Shown here: in pieces, positions 1 through 9,702 of the stretch | How positions within the stretch are numbered: the first letter of the stretch is position 1 | Layout of the letters: every line of letters begins with the position of its first letter | Assembly (NCBI RefSeq): GCF_963677565.1 | Contig: NZ_OY781981.1 | Span: 496,001-560,000 of the forward strand | DNA: 64,000 nt | Origin: an uncultured Draconibacterium sp. | Lineage (GTDB): Bacteria; Bacteroidota; Bacteroidia; Bacteroidales; Prolixibacteraceae | Reading direction: 5' to 3' | Notes under the pieces: model-generated | What the model saw: only the letters and a program-made list of their open reading frames with translations | The model's database searches: none | Told to the model about the DNA's origin: nothing | Translations under genes and position numbers: made by a program

Positions 1-1
1 C

Positions 2-316
2 TGTACCGGCATGGCAGCTTCAATGGCAGCCGTGTTGATGACTGCCGGACAGAAAGGAAAACGTTCGGCATTAACACATTCCCGAATAATGATCCACCAA
101 CCAATGGGAGGTGCTCAGGGACAAGCTTCTGATATTGAAATTACAGCTCGCGAGATTCTGAAGATCAAGAAAGAATTGTACAGTATCATTGCTAACCACT
201 CGGGACAAACTTTAGAACAAATTGAAAAAGACTCTGATCGAGATTACTGGATGACTGCACAGGAAGCAGTTGAATATGGTATGATTGATGAAATTTTAGT
301 TCGAAATAACAAGTAA
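2..316 (+). CDS. clpP: ATP-dependent Clp protease proteolytic subunit (C-terminal part)
   Basis: This is the C-terminal half of the serine peptidase ClpP, which forms the tetradecameric proteolytic chamber fed by ClpX. The gene runs in from the left edge of the window. The visible part begins just before the active-site motif ([10 protein letters not shown], nucleophile Ser), continues to the catalytic His in RIMIHQP, and reaches the acidic residue region [18 protein letters not shown], so all three parts of the catalytic triad region are present. The stop codon overlaps the clpX start (TAATG), so the two are translationally coupled. Identification is secure; only the N-terminus is missing. 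Confidence 0.97.
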   Translation, partial: CTGMAASMAAVLMTAGQKGKRSALTHSRIMIHQPMGGAQGQASDIEITAREILKIKKELYSIIANHSGQTLEQIEKDSDRDYWMTAQEAVEYGMIDEILVRNNK

Positions 317-1548
317 TGTCAAATAAAGAAAAGATGGACAAGTGTTCGTTTTGCGGACGGGAAAAGAAGGAAGTGAATCTTCTTATTGCGGGGATTGACG
401 GACACATTTGCGACCGTTGTGCCGAGCAGGCTCATTCCATTATTCAGGAAGAGGTAAAAACATCAAGCTCTTTTGATCTCGATGAGATAAAACTGCTAAA
501 ACCAAAAGAGATCAAGGATTTTCTTGATCAATATGTTATTGGCCAGGATCGCGCAAAACGTATACTCTCTGTATCGGTTTACAATCATTACAAACGATTG
601 ACACAACACGTTGACGATGATGAAACAGAGATTGAAAAATCAAATATCATTTTAGTTGGTGAAACTGGTACCGGTAAAACGTTGCTGGCACGCACCATTG
701 CAAAAATGCTACATGTTCCGTTTACCATTGTTGATGCTACCGTACTTACCGAGGCCGGTTATGTTGGAGAAGACATTGAAAGTTTGCTGACCCGCTTACT
801 GCAGGCTGCCGACTACAATGTGGAAGCTGCCGAGCGCGGGATTGTATTTGTTGACGAGATTGATAAGATCGCTCGTAAAAGCGATAATCCATCGATAACC
901 CGCGACGTTTCGGGCGAAGGTGTTCAGCAAGGTTTGTTGAAACTGCTAGAAGGATCGATTGTAAATGTTCCGCCTCAGGGAGGACGTAAACATCCGGAGC
1001 AAAAACTGATTCCGGTTGACACGAAGAATATCCTGTTTGTGTGTGGTGGCGCATTTGATGGCATTGAGCGCAAAATTGCTAACCGACTGAATACAAAAGT
1101 TATTGGTTACAGCGCTGCAAAAGATGCTGACCGCATTGAGCGAGAAAACTTGTTACAATATGTTTCACCACAAGATTTAAAATCATTTGGTTTGATTCCG
1201 GAGATCATCGGTCGTTTACCGGTACTAACCTATCTGAATCCTTTGGATAAAGAAACACTTCGCAACATTTTAACTGAACCTAAAAATTCGGTGATCAAGC
1301 AGTACAAAAAACTGTTTAAGCTGGATGAAATTGAGTTGGAATTTGACGAAGAAGCACTGGAATACATTGTTGACAAGGCAATTGAATTCAAATTGGGTGC
1401 ACGTGGGTTACGTTCAATTTGCGAAAATATTATGAATGATGCCATGTTTGATGCACCTTCTGACGAAATCACAGAGCTGCGTATCACGAAAGAATATGCC
1501 GAAAGCCAGGTTGACAAATCGGGCATTAGAAGATTGAAAGCAAGCTAA
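316..1548 (+). CDS. clpX: ATP-dependent Clp protease ATP-binding subunit ClpX
   Basis: AAA+ unfoldase that recognises substrates and threads them into ClpP. The 410-residue length is normal for ClpX. A four-cysteine zinc-binding domain lies at the N-terminus (Cys10, Cys13, Cys32, Cys35). Walker A GETGTGKT is at residues 115-122, the pore loop GYVGED follows, Walker B is [10 protein letters not shown], and sensor 2 is GARGLR near the C-terminus. The start ATG overlaps the clpP stop, giving the usual clpP-clpX operon. A strong intrinsic terminator follows the stop. Confidence 0.98.
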   Translation: MSNKEKMDKCSFCGREKKEVNLLIAGIDGHICDRCAEQAHSIIQEEVKTSSSFDLDEIKLLKPKEIKDFLDQYVIGQDRAKRILSVSVYNHYKRLTQHVDDDETEIEKSNIILVGETGTGKTLLARTIAKMLHVPFTIVDATVLTEAGYVGEDIESLLTRLLQAADYNVEAAERGIVFVDEIDKIARKSDNPSITRDVSGEGVQQGLLKLLEGSIVNVPPQGGRKHPEQKLIPVDTKNILFVCGGAFDGIERKIANRLNTKVIGYSAAKDADRIERENLLQYVSPQDLKSFGLIPEIIGRLPVLTYLNPLDKETLRNILTEPKNSVIKQYKKLFKLDEIELEFDEEALEYIVDKAIEFKLGARGLRSICENIMNDAMFDAPSDEITELRITKEYAESQVDKSGIRRLKAS

Positions 1549-1571
1549 AATCTTAAGACAAATAAGAGGAA

Positions 1572-1602
1572 AAACCGGACTTTTCAGTTCGGTTTTTTTA
1601 TT
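1572..1602 (+). terminator. Intrinsic terminator after clpX
   Basis: A nine-pair stem (1572-1580 with 1587-1595, one G-T pair) with a six-base loop is followed by a run of T. It sits 24 bp after the clpX stop and ends the clpP-clpX transcript. Confidence 0.85.
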
Positions 1603-1806
1603 GTTATGGATCTAAATTCTAAATTTATTCTATTATTTAACTTTTATTAACATTATTCTACAAAGCCCTATATTCATACGATATAGAGATTTTTAGCTCT
1701 TAAACATTCACTTTTGTTTATTTTTTTTCACCTTACCTTAAACATACAGCCATGTTTTACTGTTTCACCTTTAAATACATTTTTTAAACTCATAAAATCT
1801 ACAACA

Positions 1807-2433
1807 ATGAAAACAGTAAATTTAAAAAAAATGGTAAGCCTTAAGAGCTTAATTCTTGCAGCATTAGTAATCGTAAGTATGGCTTTTGTTAGCTGTGAAA
1901 AAGAAAATGATGACTACATCCCTCAAAGTGAATTCAGTGATGACTCAATGTTAAAAGCAGGTAATTCCTTACCTCCGGGTGACGCTTCAATTGCAGCAAT
2001 AGCAATTGATGCAGGTTTCTCAGAATTGGTTGGTGCGCTTTTTTATGTTGACGAAGAACTAGAAACAGGATTGGTTGACATGTTCTTAAACGGTACTGAT
2101 CAGTACACAGTTTTTGCACCAACCAACGATGCATTTATGGCACTTTACGATGCCTTGGAAGTGGAAGGCATTAGCGATCTACCGGCCGACCTGGTTCTAA
2201 ACGTGCTATTGTACCACGTTACTGACGGAAGAAGAGCTGCAAACAGCGTGGTTCCAAAGAAGAATCCGAAAACAATTGAAACACTTTTGGAAGGAGCAAC
2301 CTTTAATGTTGATAAAGATCTAAAAATTTGGGCAGTTGGAAATACTGCAAATCTTGTTCCCGGTTTTGTTAACATCTCAGCATCAAACGGAATCATCCAT
2401 GTTATCGATGCGGTTATTCTGCCAATTGAATAG
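1807..2433 (+). CDS. Fasciclin (FAS1) domain lipoprotein
   Basis: A secreted, probably outer-membrane-anchored protein of about 208 residues with a single fasciclin/FAS1 domain, a fold used in adhesion and cell-surface interactions. The N-terminus from the ATG at 1807 is a signal peptide ending in a lipobox (MAFVSC), followed by an acidic linker. The FAS1 hallmarks are present: TVFAPTNDAF, the conserved YHV segment (LLYHVTDG), and the C-terminal ASNGIIHVIDAVILP. The reading frame extends upstream to 1714, but that part lacks signal-peptide character, so the internal ATG is preferred. It stands alone between two terminators. The ligand cannot be read from sequence. Confidence 0.88.
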   Translation: MKTVNLKKMVSLKSLILAALVIVSMAFVSCEKENDDYIPQSEFSDDSMLKAGNSLPPGDASIAAIAIDAGFSELVGALFYVDEELETGLVDMFLNGTDQYTVFAPTNDAFMALYDALEVEGISDLPADLVLNVLLYHVTDGRRAANSVVPKKNPKTIETLLEGATFNVDKDLKIWAVGNTANLVPGFVNISASNGIIHVIDAVILPIE

Positions 2434-2462
2434 TCTAAAATAATTCAACGCCATGAATACCT

Positions 2463-2497
2463 AAAGAAGCGACTCTAACAAGTCGCTTCTTTTTTTG
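2463..2497 (+). terminator. Intrinsic terminator after the fasciclin gene
   Basis: A perfect twelve-pair stem (2463-2474 with 2481-2492) with a six-base loop, closing directly into an uninterrupted T tract. Confidence 0.9.
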
Positions 2498-2541
2498 TGC
2501 GACAGCAAATTAGTGTTAATCTTTCTTCAAAAACTCTAAGC

Positions 2542-2703
2542 ATACCAATTTTAATTCCAAATGAGCCTGGAAAATTTTTAGTGATTTTGGATTTAGACAA
2601 GGCAAAAAATGGCGTCATAGCCTAAGTTCTGGCGAGATTTTTTAACGCAGTAAAAATTCAAAAGAATAGAAATTTTAGGCTTATTTGGTGTTAATTTTGG
2701 TAT
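2542..2703. repeat. 162-bp imperfect palindromic MITE-like element
   Basis: The two ends are inverted copies of each other. The left arm starting ATACCAATTTTAATTCC (2542) matches the reverse complement of the right arm ending GGTGTTAATTTTGGTAT (2703), and the match extends inward for about 50 bases with one gap. The centre carries a small hairpin (GGCGTCATAGCC). No open reading frame lies inside. The element fills most of the gap between the fasciclin terminator and the oxidoreductase gene. This structure fits a miniature inverted-repeat element or a REP-type unit. The type call is inference, since only one copy is visible in this window. Confidence 0.6.
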
Positions 2704-2762
2704 AAGTAGGTTAAGCCTTATATTTTTTCTATTTTTCCGAGTATTTTTTCGAAAACAAGAAA

Positions 2763-4238
2763 ATGAGCAACTTATCACGCAGAAAATTTATAGGCACAAC
2801 AGCAACGGGTGTTGCTGCAGCCACAATCCTTCCCTCGAATGTTATCGCAGGTTTGGGGCATAAAGCTCCCAGCGACAAACTCAACATTGCCGGAATTGGT
2901 GTTGGCGGAAAAGGTTTCACCAACCTGAAATTTATGGAAACCGAGAACATTGTTGCGTTATGCGACGTGGATTGGGATTACGCCGGACGAAATGCATTTG
3001 AGCGCTGGTACCGGGCTAAACAATACAAAGATTTCAGGGTGATGCTGGAAGAGCAGAAAGATATTGACGCCGTGATGATCGCTACGCCTGACCACACCCA
3101 CGCCCTGCCGGCATTAATGGCCATGCGTGAAGGCAAACATGTTTTTCTGCAGAAGCCATTAACACATTCGGTTTATGAATCGCGGATTATGACAGAAACA
3201 GCCAAACGTTACGGCGTTGCCACACAAATGGGCAACCAGGGTAATTCGGCTGATGGTATTCGCCAGATTTGCGAATGGATTTGGGCCGGAACAATTGGTG
3301 AAGTCACGCATGTTGACACCTGGACGAACCGCCCGATTTGGCCGCAAGGATTATCACGCCCTGAAAAAAGCAAAAGAGTTCCGAAAACACTCGACTGGGA
3401 TTTGTTTATCGGACCGGCAAAATTTACCGAATACAACCCGATTTACCACCCATGGAACTGGCGCGGCTGGTGGGATTTTGGAACCGGAGCATTGGGCGAT
3501 ATGGGATGCCATATTCTCGATCCTGTTTTTAAAGCTCTGAACTTACAATATCCGAAAACGGTTGAAGGAAGTTCAACGCCTTTTAACAACGACTCGGCAC
3601 CAAATGCAGAGTTTGTTCGCTACGAGTTTGATCGCCGCGACAACCTGCCTAAAGTAGCCATGCCCGAAGTTACCGTGCATTGGTACGACGGTGGTTTTAT
3701 GCCTCCCCGCCCCGATGAATTAAAAGACGGCGAACAAATGGGCGACGATGGCGGTGGTTGTATTTTCTACGGAACAAAAGGAAAAATCATGTGCGGTACT
3801 TATGCCGCCAATCCAACCTTGTTGCCATCGGTTGAAATGGAGCATTTTCAACAACCGGAAAAATCAATACGACGTATTTCAAATGCCATGGAAGGAGGCC
3901 ACGAACAAGACTGGATTCGTGCCTGCAAAGAAAGCAAAGATGCGCGTGTTGAAGCCTCATCAAACTTTTCGTATGCCGGGCCACTGAATGAAATGGTTGT
4001 AATGGGTGTACTGGCCGTTCGATTGCAAAGTCTTCAGCGCAAACTGGAATGGGACGGGCCAAATATGCGCTTTACAAATATCAGCCCGTCAGATACCATC
4101 CGCGTATTGAAAAAAGACAATTTTGAGGTAGTAAACGGCGATCCTACATTTGATAAAGAATACGAAACTTTGCCGGCTTCAAAAATGGCCGATGAGTGGA
4201 TCAGGCATACTTACCGAAGCGGTTGGGAGCAGATATAA
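2763..4238 (+). CDS. Tat-exported Gfo/Idh/MocA family oxidoreductase
   Basis: A 491-residue NAD(P)-dependent oxidoreductase of the Gfo/Idh/MocA family, whose members oxidise or reduce sugars and inositols and in some cases act in NAD-assisted glycoside cleavage. A twin-arginine signal (SRRKFIGTTATG) at the N-terminus indicates export of the folded enzyme, as in many Bacteroidota members. The Rossmann nucleotide motif is GIGVGGKG at about residue 45, followed by VALCDVDWDYA. The family lysine motif appears as LQKPLTHS rather than the usual EKP, so the preceding acidic residue is Gln. The C-terminal alpha/beta domain is rich in Trp (HPWNWRGWWDFG). It is not in an operon. The substrate is not evident. 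Confidence 0.9.
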   Translation: MSNLSRRKFIGTTATGVAAATILPSNVIAGLGHKAPSDKLNIAGIGVGGKGFTNLKFMETENIVALCDVDWDYAGRNAFERWYRAKQYKDFRVMLEEQKDIDAVMIATPDHTHALPALMAMREGKHVFLQKPLTHSVYESRIMTETAKRYGVATQMGNQGNSADGIRQICEWIWAGTIGEVTHVDTWTNRPIWPQGLSRPEKSKRVPKTLDWDLFIGPAKFTEYNPIYHPWNWRGWWDFGTGALGDMGCHILDPVFKALNLQYPKTVEGSSTPFNNDSAPNAEFVRYEFDRRDNLPKVAMPEVTVHWYDGGFMPPRPDELKDGEQMGDDGGGCIFYGTKGKIMCGTYAANPTLLPSVEMEHFQQPEKSIRRISNAMEGGHEQDWIRACKESKDARVEASSNFSYAGPLNEMVVMGVLAVRLQSLQRKLEWDGPNMRFTNISPSDTIRVLKKDNFEVVNGDPTFDKEYETLPASKMADEWIRHTYRSGWEQI

Positions 4239-4307
4239 AAACAGATTTATTCGACAGTCATCCGAGCGTACACCCAATTACCTGGGCATAATGAGGAAGA
4301 TGATAAA

Positions 4308-4487
4308 GATGCTGAAACGAGTTCAGCATGACGTGCCTTGTTATTTTTGCGATACGCGCTAAGAACGTCACCCTGAACTTGTTTCAGGGTCTTGCTCAAA
4401 ACTTTATCATTGGCAGCTCATTTCAATATCAACATGAAAAAGATGCTGAAACACCTGCCTGACGGCAGTCAGGAGTTCAGAATGACG
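4308..4487. repeat. Cluster of REP-like palindromic units
   Basis: Three related palindromic units lie in the 307-bp gap between the oxidoreductase and pyrF. Unit one (4308-4333) pairs GCTGAA with TTCAGC and ends in CATGACG. Unit two (4366-4393) is CGTCACCCTGAAC, TTG, GTTTCAGGGTCTT. Unit three (4441-4487) is like unit one but has a nested palindrome (CTGCCTGACGGCAGTCAG) inserted in the loop. Near-identical units recur at 57283-57344. They look like a dispersed extragenic palindrome family; I see no coding sequence here. Confidence 0.65.
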
Positions 4488-4496
4488 ACAAAATAA

Positions 4497-4527
4497 AAAG
4501 GGATGCCGTTAACGACATCCCTTTTTT
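4497..4527 (-). terminator. Intrinsic terminator of the purM-prfA-pyrF operon
   Basis: Inverted repeat AAAGGGATG / CATCCCTTT (4497-4505 with 4516-4524) around a palindromic loop. Read on the minus strand it is followed by a T-rich stretch. It lies just past the pyrF stop. Confidence 0.8.
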
Positions 4528-4545
4528 ATATTGTTCTTTATTTAT

Positions 4546-5379
4546 CTAAATCAATCCTGCTTCTTGCAACAGCACTTCCATTTCTTTCTGAACTTCTTCA
4601 GCTGCCGCTCCGGCTTTCGATGCAAAATCGGTCTCTGTCGATGCATAAATAATACCGCGAGATGAATTCACTAACAAACCACACTTGCTGTTCATTCCGT
4701 TTTTCGAAACTTCCTGCAAGCTACCTCCTTGTGCTCCAACACCAGGAACCAACAAAAAGTGCTCTGGAACGATCTCACGAATTTCTTTTAGTTTTTCTGC
4801 TTTTGTAGCACCAACCACATACATCAGATTTTCTGTAGTTCCCCAGTTTTGCGAAGTTTTCAAAACGGTTTCAAACAATTTGTCGCCACTTTCTTTGTCT
4901 TCGATAAACTGAAAATCATAAGCCCCTTTATTCGATGTCAGCGCCAAAAGAATTACCCATTTGTCAAGGTAAGTCATAAAGGGTTTTACCGAATCTTCAC
5001 CCATGTATGGGGCAACAGTAACCGCATCAAAATCCTGCTGATCGAAAAACGCCCGTGCATATAAATTTGATGTATTGCCAATATCGCCACGTTTGGCATC
5101 GGCAATCACAAAAATCTCCGGGTATTTCGATTTTACATACATCACCGTTTTTTCCAGGCTTTCCATTCCTCTCGATCCCAAACTCTCGTAGAACGCCAGG
5201 TTGGGTTTGTATGCTACCGAGAATTTGGCAGTTGCATCAATAATTTCTTTGTTGAATGAAAATATCGGATCTGATGTATCTTTCAGGTGTTGCGGGATTT
5301 TTTGAATATCGGTATCCAAACCAACACACAGGAAACTGCGTTTTTTTTGGATCTGCTCAAATAGTTGCTGTTGATTCAT
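4546..5379 (-). CDS. pyrF: Orotidine 5'-phosphate decarboxylase (type 2)
   Basis: Decarboxylates OMP to UMP, the last step of de novo pyrimidine synthesis. The 277-residue length and the active-site segment [14 protein letters not shown] (Asp-Lys-x-x-Asp arrangement) mark the longer type 2 PyrF subfamily typical of Bacteroidota and mycobacteria. The N-terminal FLCVGLDTD and the C-terminal phosphate-binding VPGVGAQGG support the TIM-barrel fold. It is the last gene of a minus-strand operon after purM and prfA, 56 bp from prfA, and is followed by a terminator. Confidence 0.96.
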   Translation of the reverse strand: MNQQQLFEQIQKKRSFLCVGLDTDIQKIPQHLKDTSDPIFSFNKEIIDATAKFSVAYKPNLAFYESLGSRGMESLEKTVMYVKSKYPEIFVIADAKRGDIGNTSNLYARAFFDQQDFDAVTVAPYMGEDSVKPFMTYLDKWVILLALTSNKGAYDFQFIEDKESGDKLFETVLKTSQNWGTTENLMYVVGATKAEKLKEIREIVPEHFLLVPGVGAQGGSLQEVSKNGMNSKCGLLVNSSRGIIYASTETDFASKAGAAAEEVQKEMEVLLQEAGLI

Positions 5380-5435
5380 GATGAAAAAGTAGGAAGCCGG
5401 AAGACCGAAGTCCGAAGACTCCCATTTTATTGTTT

Positions 5436-6521
5436 TTAAATTTCTGCTTCTTTTAGTTTTGCGGCGTTTTCTTCAATCATTAGTTTTTCAATGATCTCGT
5501 CGATTTCGCCATTAATAATTGCCTGCAGGTTGTAAAGCGTAAGGTTGATACGGTGATCAGTTACACGTCCTTGTGGCCAATTGTACGTACGGATTTTAGC
5601 CGAACGGTCGCCGGTAGAAACCATTGTTTTACGTTTCGATGAAATCTCGTCGATGTATTTCTGGTATTCCATGTTGTACAAACGCGTACGCAATTCAGCC
5701 ATCGCCTTGTCGAGGTTTTTCAGCTTCGATTTCTGATCCTGACAAGTCACCACAATTCCCGTTGGAATGTGTGTTAAACGAATTGCAGAGTAGGTGGTAT
5801 TCACCGACTGGCCACCAGGACCCGATGAACAGTATTCATCTCGGCGGATATCTTCGGTTTTCAGTTCCACATCAAACTCATCGGCTTCTGGTAAAACTGC
5901 CACCGTTGCTGCCGAAGTATGCACTCGTCCCTGTGTTTCGGTTTGTGGCACACGCTGTACACGGTGCACTCCCGATTCGTATTTCATAACACCGTAAACA
6001 CCTTCACCGGTAATATTTACTACGATTTCTTTAAACCCACCAGCTGTACCTTCGTTGGCGTTGGTAACTTCCATTCGCCAACCTTTTTGCTCGCAAAATT
6101 TGGTGTACATGCGGAAAAGATCACCGGCAAAAATACTTGCCTCGTCGCCACCGGTTCCGGCACGGATTTCAAGAATTGCATTTTTTGCATCCTCCGGATC
6201 CGCTGGTACCAATAATAGCTTAACCTCTTTTTCAATCTCAGGAATGCGTTTTTCCGATTCTTCGATTTCCTCACGCGCCATTTCGCGCATTTCCTCATCA
6301 CTTTCCTCGGCCAGCATTTCTTTCCCGGTCTCAATATTATCAACCAGATTTTTATATTCCTGAAATTTTGCCACTAACTTCTGCAGGTTTTTATATTCCT
6401 GGTTCAGTTTTACGTAACGCTTCATGTCGGCGATCACCTCAGGATCGGTAATCTGTTGCTCAACTTCTGAGAAACGGTGCTTTATCGATTCAAATTTTTC
6501 TAATAATGCGTATTCTGCCAT
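5436..6521 (-). CDS. prfA: Peptide chain release factor 1
   Basis: Reads UAA and UAG in the ribosomal A site and triggers peptide release. The 361 residues include the GGQ catalytic motif at 236-238 ([12 protein letters not shown]) and the anticodon-like PxT tripeptide as PQT at 192-194. A PxT tripeptide is expected of RF1; RF2 has SPF. It lies 8 bp downstream of purM in the same operon. A dedicated PrmC is not in the window. Confidence 0.97.
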   Translation of the reverse strand: MAEYALLEKFESIKHRFSEVEQQITDPEVIADMKRYVKLNQEYKNLQKLVAKFQEYKNLVDNIETGKEMLAEESDEEMREMAREEIEESEKRIPEIEKEVKLLLVPADPEDAKNAILEIRAGTGGDEASIFAGDLFRMYTKFCEQKGWRMEVTNANEGTAGGFKEIVVNITGEGVYGVMKYESGVHRVQRVPQTETQGRVHTSAATVAVLPEADEFDVELKTEDIRRDEYCSSGPGGQSVNTTYSAIRLTHIPTGIVVTCQDQKSKLKNLDKAMAELRTRLYNMEYQKYIDEISSKRKTMVSTGDRSAKIRTYNWPQGRVTDHRINLTLYNLQAIINGEIDEIIEKLMIEENAAKLKEAEI

Positions 6522-6529
6522 GGTTTTCT

Positions 6530-7699
6530 TTAATAAATGAACTCGCCTTTCTCCGATTTAATTGTCAATTTCTTGCCGTCGAAAGGTTCAACTTTTCCAA
6601 TAATTTGTGCGTCGATGTTAAATGATTTTGAGATTTCGATGATCTCGTCAGCCACATCGGCACTGCAGTATATTTCGTAACGGTGTCCCATGTTGAACAC
6701 CTTGTACATTTCTTTCCAGTCGGTTTCCGATTGCTCCTGAATCAATTTGAACAGCGGAGGCACAGGAAACATATTATCTTTAATCACATGAACATTGTCG
6801 ACAAAGTGCAACACTTTTGTTTGAGCACCTCCTGAGCAATGTATCATTCCCGAAATTTGTGAGCGGTATTTGTCAAGCACCTTTTTAATTACCGGCGCAT
6901 AAGTACGCGTTGGTGAAAGCACCAGTTTCCCGGCATCAACATCCAATCCTTCAATGGCATCAGTTAATTTCTTTCCACCTGAATAAACAAGATCAGCAGG
7001 AACTTCCGGATCAAAACTTTCAGGATATTTTTCTGCCAGATAATTGGCAAACACATCGTGGCGGGCAGAGGTTAAACCGTTACTTCCCATTCCGCCGTTG
7101 TATTCTGTTTCGTAAGTTGCTGTGCCCGATGATGACAAACCAACAATTACATCGCCGGCAGCAATTTTATCGGCCGAAACCACCTCCGCTTTTTTCATGC
7201 GGCATGTAACAGTTGAATCAACAATGATGGTACGAACCAGATCGCCAACATCGGCAGTTTCGCCTCCGGTTGAATAAATACTCACTCCCATTTCGCGAAG
7301 GTTGGCCAACAACTCTTCGGTTCCGTTAATTATGGCGGCGATAACTTCGCCCGGAATATTGTTTTTGTTGCGGCCAATTGTTGATGATACCAAAATATTA
7401 TCGGTGGCCCCCACACAAAGCAGGTCGTCAACATTCATGATAAGTGCATCCTGTGCAATTCCTTTCCACACCGAAACGTCGCCGGTTTCTTTCCAGTACA
7501 TGTAAGCCAATGCCGACTTTGTTCCTGCTCCATCGGCGTGCATAATATTGCACCATTCGTCGTCGCCCCCTAAAATATCGGGAACGATCTTACAGAATGC
7601 CTTTGGAAAAAGTCCTTTGTCTACATTCTTAATCGCTTCATGCACATCTTCTTTCGAGGCCGAAACACCCCTTGCACTATATCTTGATTCCGTTACCAT
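6530..7699 (-). CDS. purM: Phosphoribosylformylglycinamidine cyclo-ligase (AIR synthetase)
   Basis: ATP-dependent ring closure of FGAM to AIR, step five of purine synthesis. The 389-residue form is the longer Bacteroidota type. The PurM-family glycine- and acid-rich nucleotide-binding segments are visible: HADGAGTKSALAYMYW, MNVDDLLCVGA and YSTGGETADVGD. First gene of purM-prfA-pyrF; a -7 type promoter motif lies 24 bp upstream of its ATG. Confidence 0.96.
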   Translation of the reverse strand: MVTESRYSARGVSASKEDVHEAIKNVDKGLFPKAFCKIVPDILGGDDEWCNIMHADGAGTKSALAYMYWKETGDVSVWKGIAQDALIMNVDDLLCVGATDNILVSSTIGRNKNNIPGEVIAAIINGTEELLANLREMGVSIYSTGGETADVGDLVRTIIVDSTVTCRMKKAEVVSADKIAAGDVIVGLSSSGTATYETEYNGGMGSNGLTSARHDVFANYLAEKYPESFDPEVPADLVYSGGKKLTDAIEGLDVDAGKLVLSPTRTYAPVIKKVLDKYRSQISGMIHCSGGAQTKVLHFVDNVHVIKDNMFPVPPLFKLIQEQSETDWKEMYKVFNMGHRYEIYCSADVADEIIEISKSFNIDAQIIGKVEPFDGKKLTIKSEKGEFIY

Positions 7700-7722
7700 T
7701 TACTACGTGATTTTTGTGGGTA

Positions 7723-7730
7723 CAAAAGTA
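7723..7730 (-). promoter_or_regulatory. Candidate -7 element for purM-prfA-pyrF
   Basis: On the minus strand this reads TACTTTTG, a match to the Bacteroidota -7 consensus TAnnTTTG, 24 bp upstream of the purM start. No convincing TTG -33 box is visible at the expected distance, so the call is moderate. Confidence 0.45.
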
Positions 7731-7775
7731 ACAAATTCTAATAGATTGTCAGTTAATATTCAAAAGTAGACTAAC

Positions 7776-7810
7776 AAAAAAGGAAAGACTTTACAAGACT
7801 TTCCCTTTTT
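7776..7810 (-). terminator. Intrinsic terminator of the acyl-CoA ligase gene
   Basis: Inverted repeat AAAAAGGAAAG / CTTTCCCTTTTT on either side of an eleven-base loop, directly downstream of the minus-strand ligase stop. T-rich on the exit side. Confidence 0.75.
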
Positions 7811-7827
7811 ATCAAATATCGTGATTG

Positions 7828-9492
7828 CTAAGCGTATAAAAAGCGCTTAATCTTTCTTGTCGGTGTACGTTCAAACGGACTTGGATGCAACACAACCTGG
7901 TTAATGCGTGAAAACTTATTCACTTCCTGGTTCACTTTTTTCATGATCTCCTGAAGTATTTCATCCGATCTTTCCGAAATAAAATGCTGCGCTTCCTCCT
8001 TTAGGTGTTTAAATTGTTCCTCTATCTCTTCCGTATTCAAATGAATCATCGCTACCAGTTTTCCTTTTTTCTCTACCACCAGCGATTCCAGTACAAAACG
8101 CATTTTGTTGATTACCGATTCAATTTCTTCCGGGTAGATATTCTCGCCACTGGCTCCAACAATCATTGTTTTAATACGACCTTTAATGTGCAACAAGTTA
8201 TTTTTGTCGAACATTCCGCGATCGCCGGTTCTGAACCAACCATCTTCGGTAAAAACGTCTTTTGTAATATCGGGCGCTTTGTAATAACCTTTCATCACAT
8301 TTTCGCCTTTGGCCTGAATTTCGCCCTCGCCGGTTACCGGATCGGGATTGGCAATACGTAACGAAACGCCTTTCATAGCAATTCCGGCAGAACCAATTCT
8401 GCGATATTTTCCTACCGCTCCTGATAACAATGGTGCAGTTTCGGTAAGTCCGTAGCCAATAGCATATGGAAATCCACCTTCAAACAAAAACTGCTCAACC
8501 GAGCGATCGAGTTTTGCACCTCCGATTCCGAAAAAGTGCAAATGGCCACCTAAGGTTTTGTGTAATTTTTTAGCTGCCACTTTGTGCAGTAATTTACGGC
8601 TTGGAGCCCAATCAATAAGAAAGCGTGTCAGCCAGCTTTTTTGAAATTCGGGGAGTATTTTGCCACGGTAAATCTTTTCGATGATGAGCGGTACGGTTAA
8701 CATTATGGTTGGGCGCACCATTTTTAAGGCCGGCATTAATACCGCTGGCACAGGCGGTTTACGCAAATAATGAACCGATGCACCGTACATAAACGGCAAC
8801 AAAAAACCAACAGTATTTTCTAATGTATGCGACAGTGGCAATATGGAAAGAAAGCGGTCATTTGGCGTCACTTTCTTCAGGGTGCGACTTTGCTGCGCTG
8901 TCCAGGCCAGGTTTTTATGTGTTAACATCACACCTTTCGAACTACCTGTTGTCCCTGAAGTGTAAATAATAGATGCCAGTTCTTCTTCTTCCACATTAAC
9001 CGGCAAAAACTTCCGGGTTGTTTGTGGCAACGAAGATTTTAACTTCTTTAAATGACCGGCCGTCTTTTCTTTTGGGATAAGGGCAAAATTATCCACTAAA
9101 ATCATGTGCTCAACCATAGCTATAACTCCCGGGCTCACCGATTTGTATAAACCTTCGGAAACAAAAAGTAATTTCGATTCTGAGTGTTCTATAATCGTTT
9201 CAATTTCGTTTGAATGAAAATCGGGTAAAATTGGAACAGCCACGGCCCCAATTACCGAAACCGCAAAAAAAGCTTTGCCCCAATTGGGCATGTTGGTGCT
9301 TAAAATAGCCACCTTGTCGCCTTTTCCAATGCCTAATTCAACCAAAAGTTCGGCCAAAAGTTCCACCTCCTCACCCATTTGCCTGTAGGTAAAATCATCG
9401 TCGCCAACAAATTTTACCGCCGTATTATCAGCAAATTTTTCCACCGAATTGTAGAACAATGCCGGCAAAGTCAATCTTGTTTTATCAATCAT
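7828..9492 (-). CDS. AMP-dependent synthetase / long-chain fatty-acid-CoA ligase
   Basis: A 554-residue ANL-superfamily adenylate-forming enzyme that activates a carboxylic acid, most likely a fatty acid, as an acyl-AMP and then a CoA thioester. The P-loop-like A3 motif YTSGTTGSSKG is at 177-187, the A5 motif is GYGLTETAPL, and the hinge region GWFRTGDRG and C-terminal lysine region (TPTRKIKRFLY) are present. The gene is monocistronic with its own terminator, divergent from the HD hydrolase gene. The acyl chain preference cannot be read from sequence, so no gene symbol is given. Confidence 0.9.
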   Translation of the reverse strand: MIDKTRLTLPALFYNSVEKFADNTAVKFVGDDDFTYRQMGEEVELLAELLVELGIGKGDKVAILSTNMPNWGKAFFAVSVIGAVAVPILPDFHSNEIETIIEHSESKLLFVSEGLYKSVSPGVIAMVEHMILVDNFALIPKEKTAGHLKKLKSSLPQTTRKFLPVNVEEEELASIIYTSGTTGSSKGVMLTHKNLAWTAQQSRTLKKVTPNDRFLSILPLSHTLENTVGFLLPFMYGASVHYLRKPPVPAVLMPALKMVRPTIMLTVPLIIEKIYRGKILPEFQKSWLTRFLIDWAPSRKLLHKVAAKKLHKTLGGHLHFFGIGGAKLDRSVEQFLFEGGFPYAIGYGLTETAPLLSGAVGKYRRIGSAGIAMKGVSLRIANPDPVTGEGEIQAKGENVMKGYYKAPDITKDVFTEDGWFRTGDRGMFDKNNLLHIKGRIKTMIVGASGENIYPEEIESVINKMRFVLESLVVEKKGKLVAMIHLNTEEIEEQFKHLKEEAQHFISERSDEILQEIMKKVNQEVNKFSRINQVVLHPSPFERTPTRKIKRFLYA

Positions 9493-9702
9493 ATTTTAAG
9501 TCCCTCTAAAAGCAAGTCTGTTTGCTCAAATAAACGCGGCAAAAATAGCAAAAAAACCACTCTTCAATGTGACTTCGATAACCAAGCACCCAAACACAAC
9601 GTTCCATATTACTCTGATTTACTGGGTTTTATGAAATTCAAAATAAAATATTAACGTTTTTTATGGTTTAAAACATTAGATTTAACAGCTAAAATTTGAA
9701 TT

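Noticed and set aside
192..407. Overlapping frames on the opposite strand of clpP-clpX and most other genes
   Set aside because: They are antisense shadows of conserved genes and lack family features or plausible starts.
5940..5950. PQT in place of PAT in release factor 1
   Set aside because: PxT is the accepted RF1 discriminator, and Gln at the middle position appears, from memory, to be usual in Bacteroidota.
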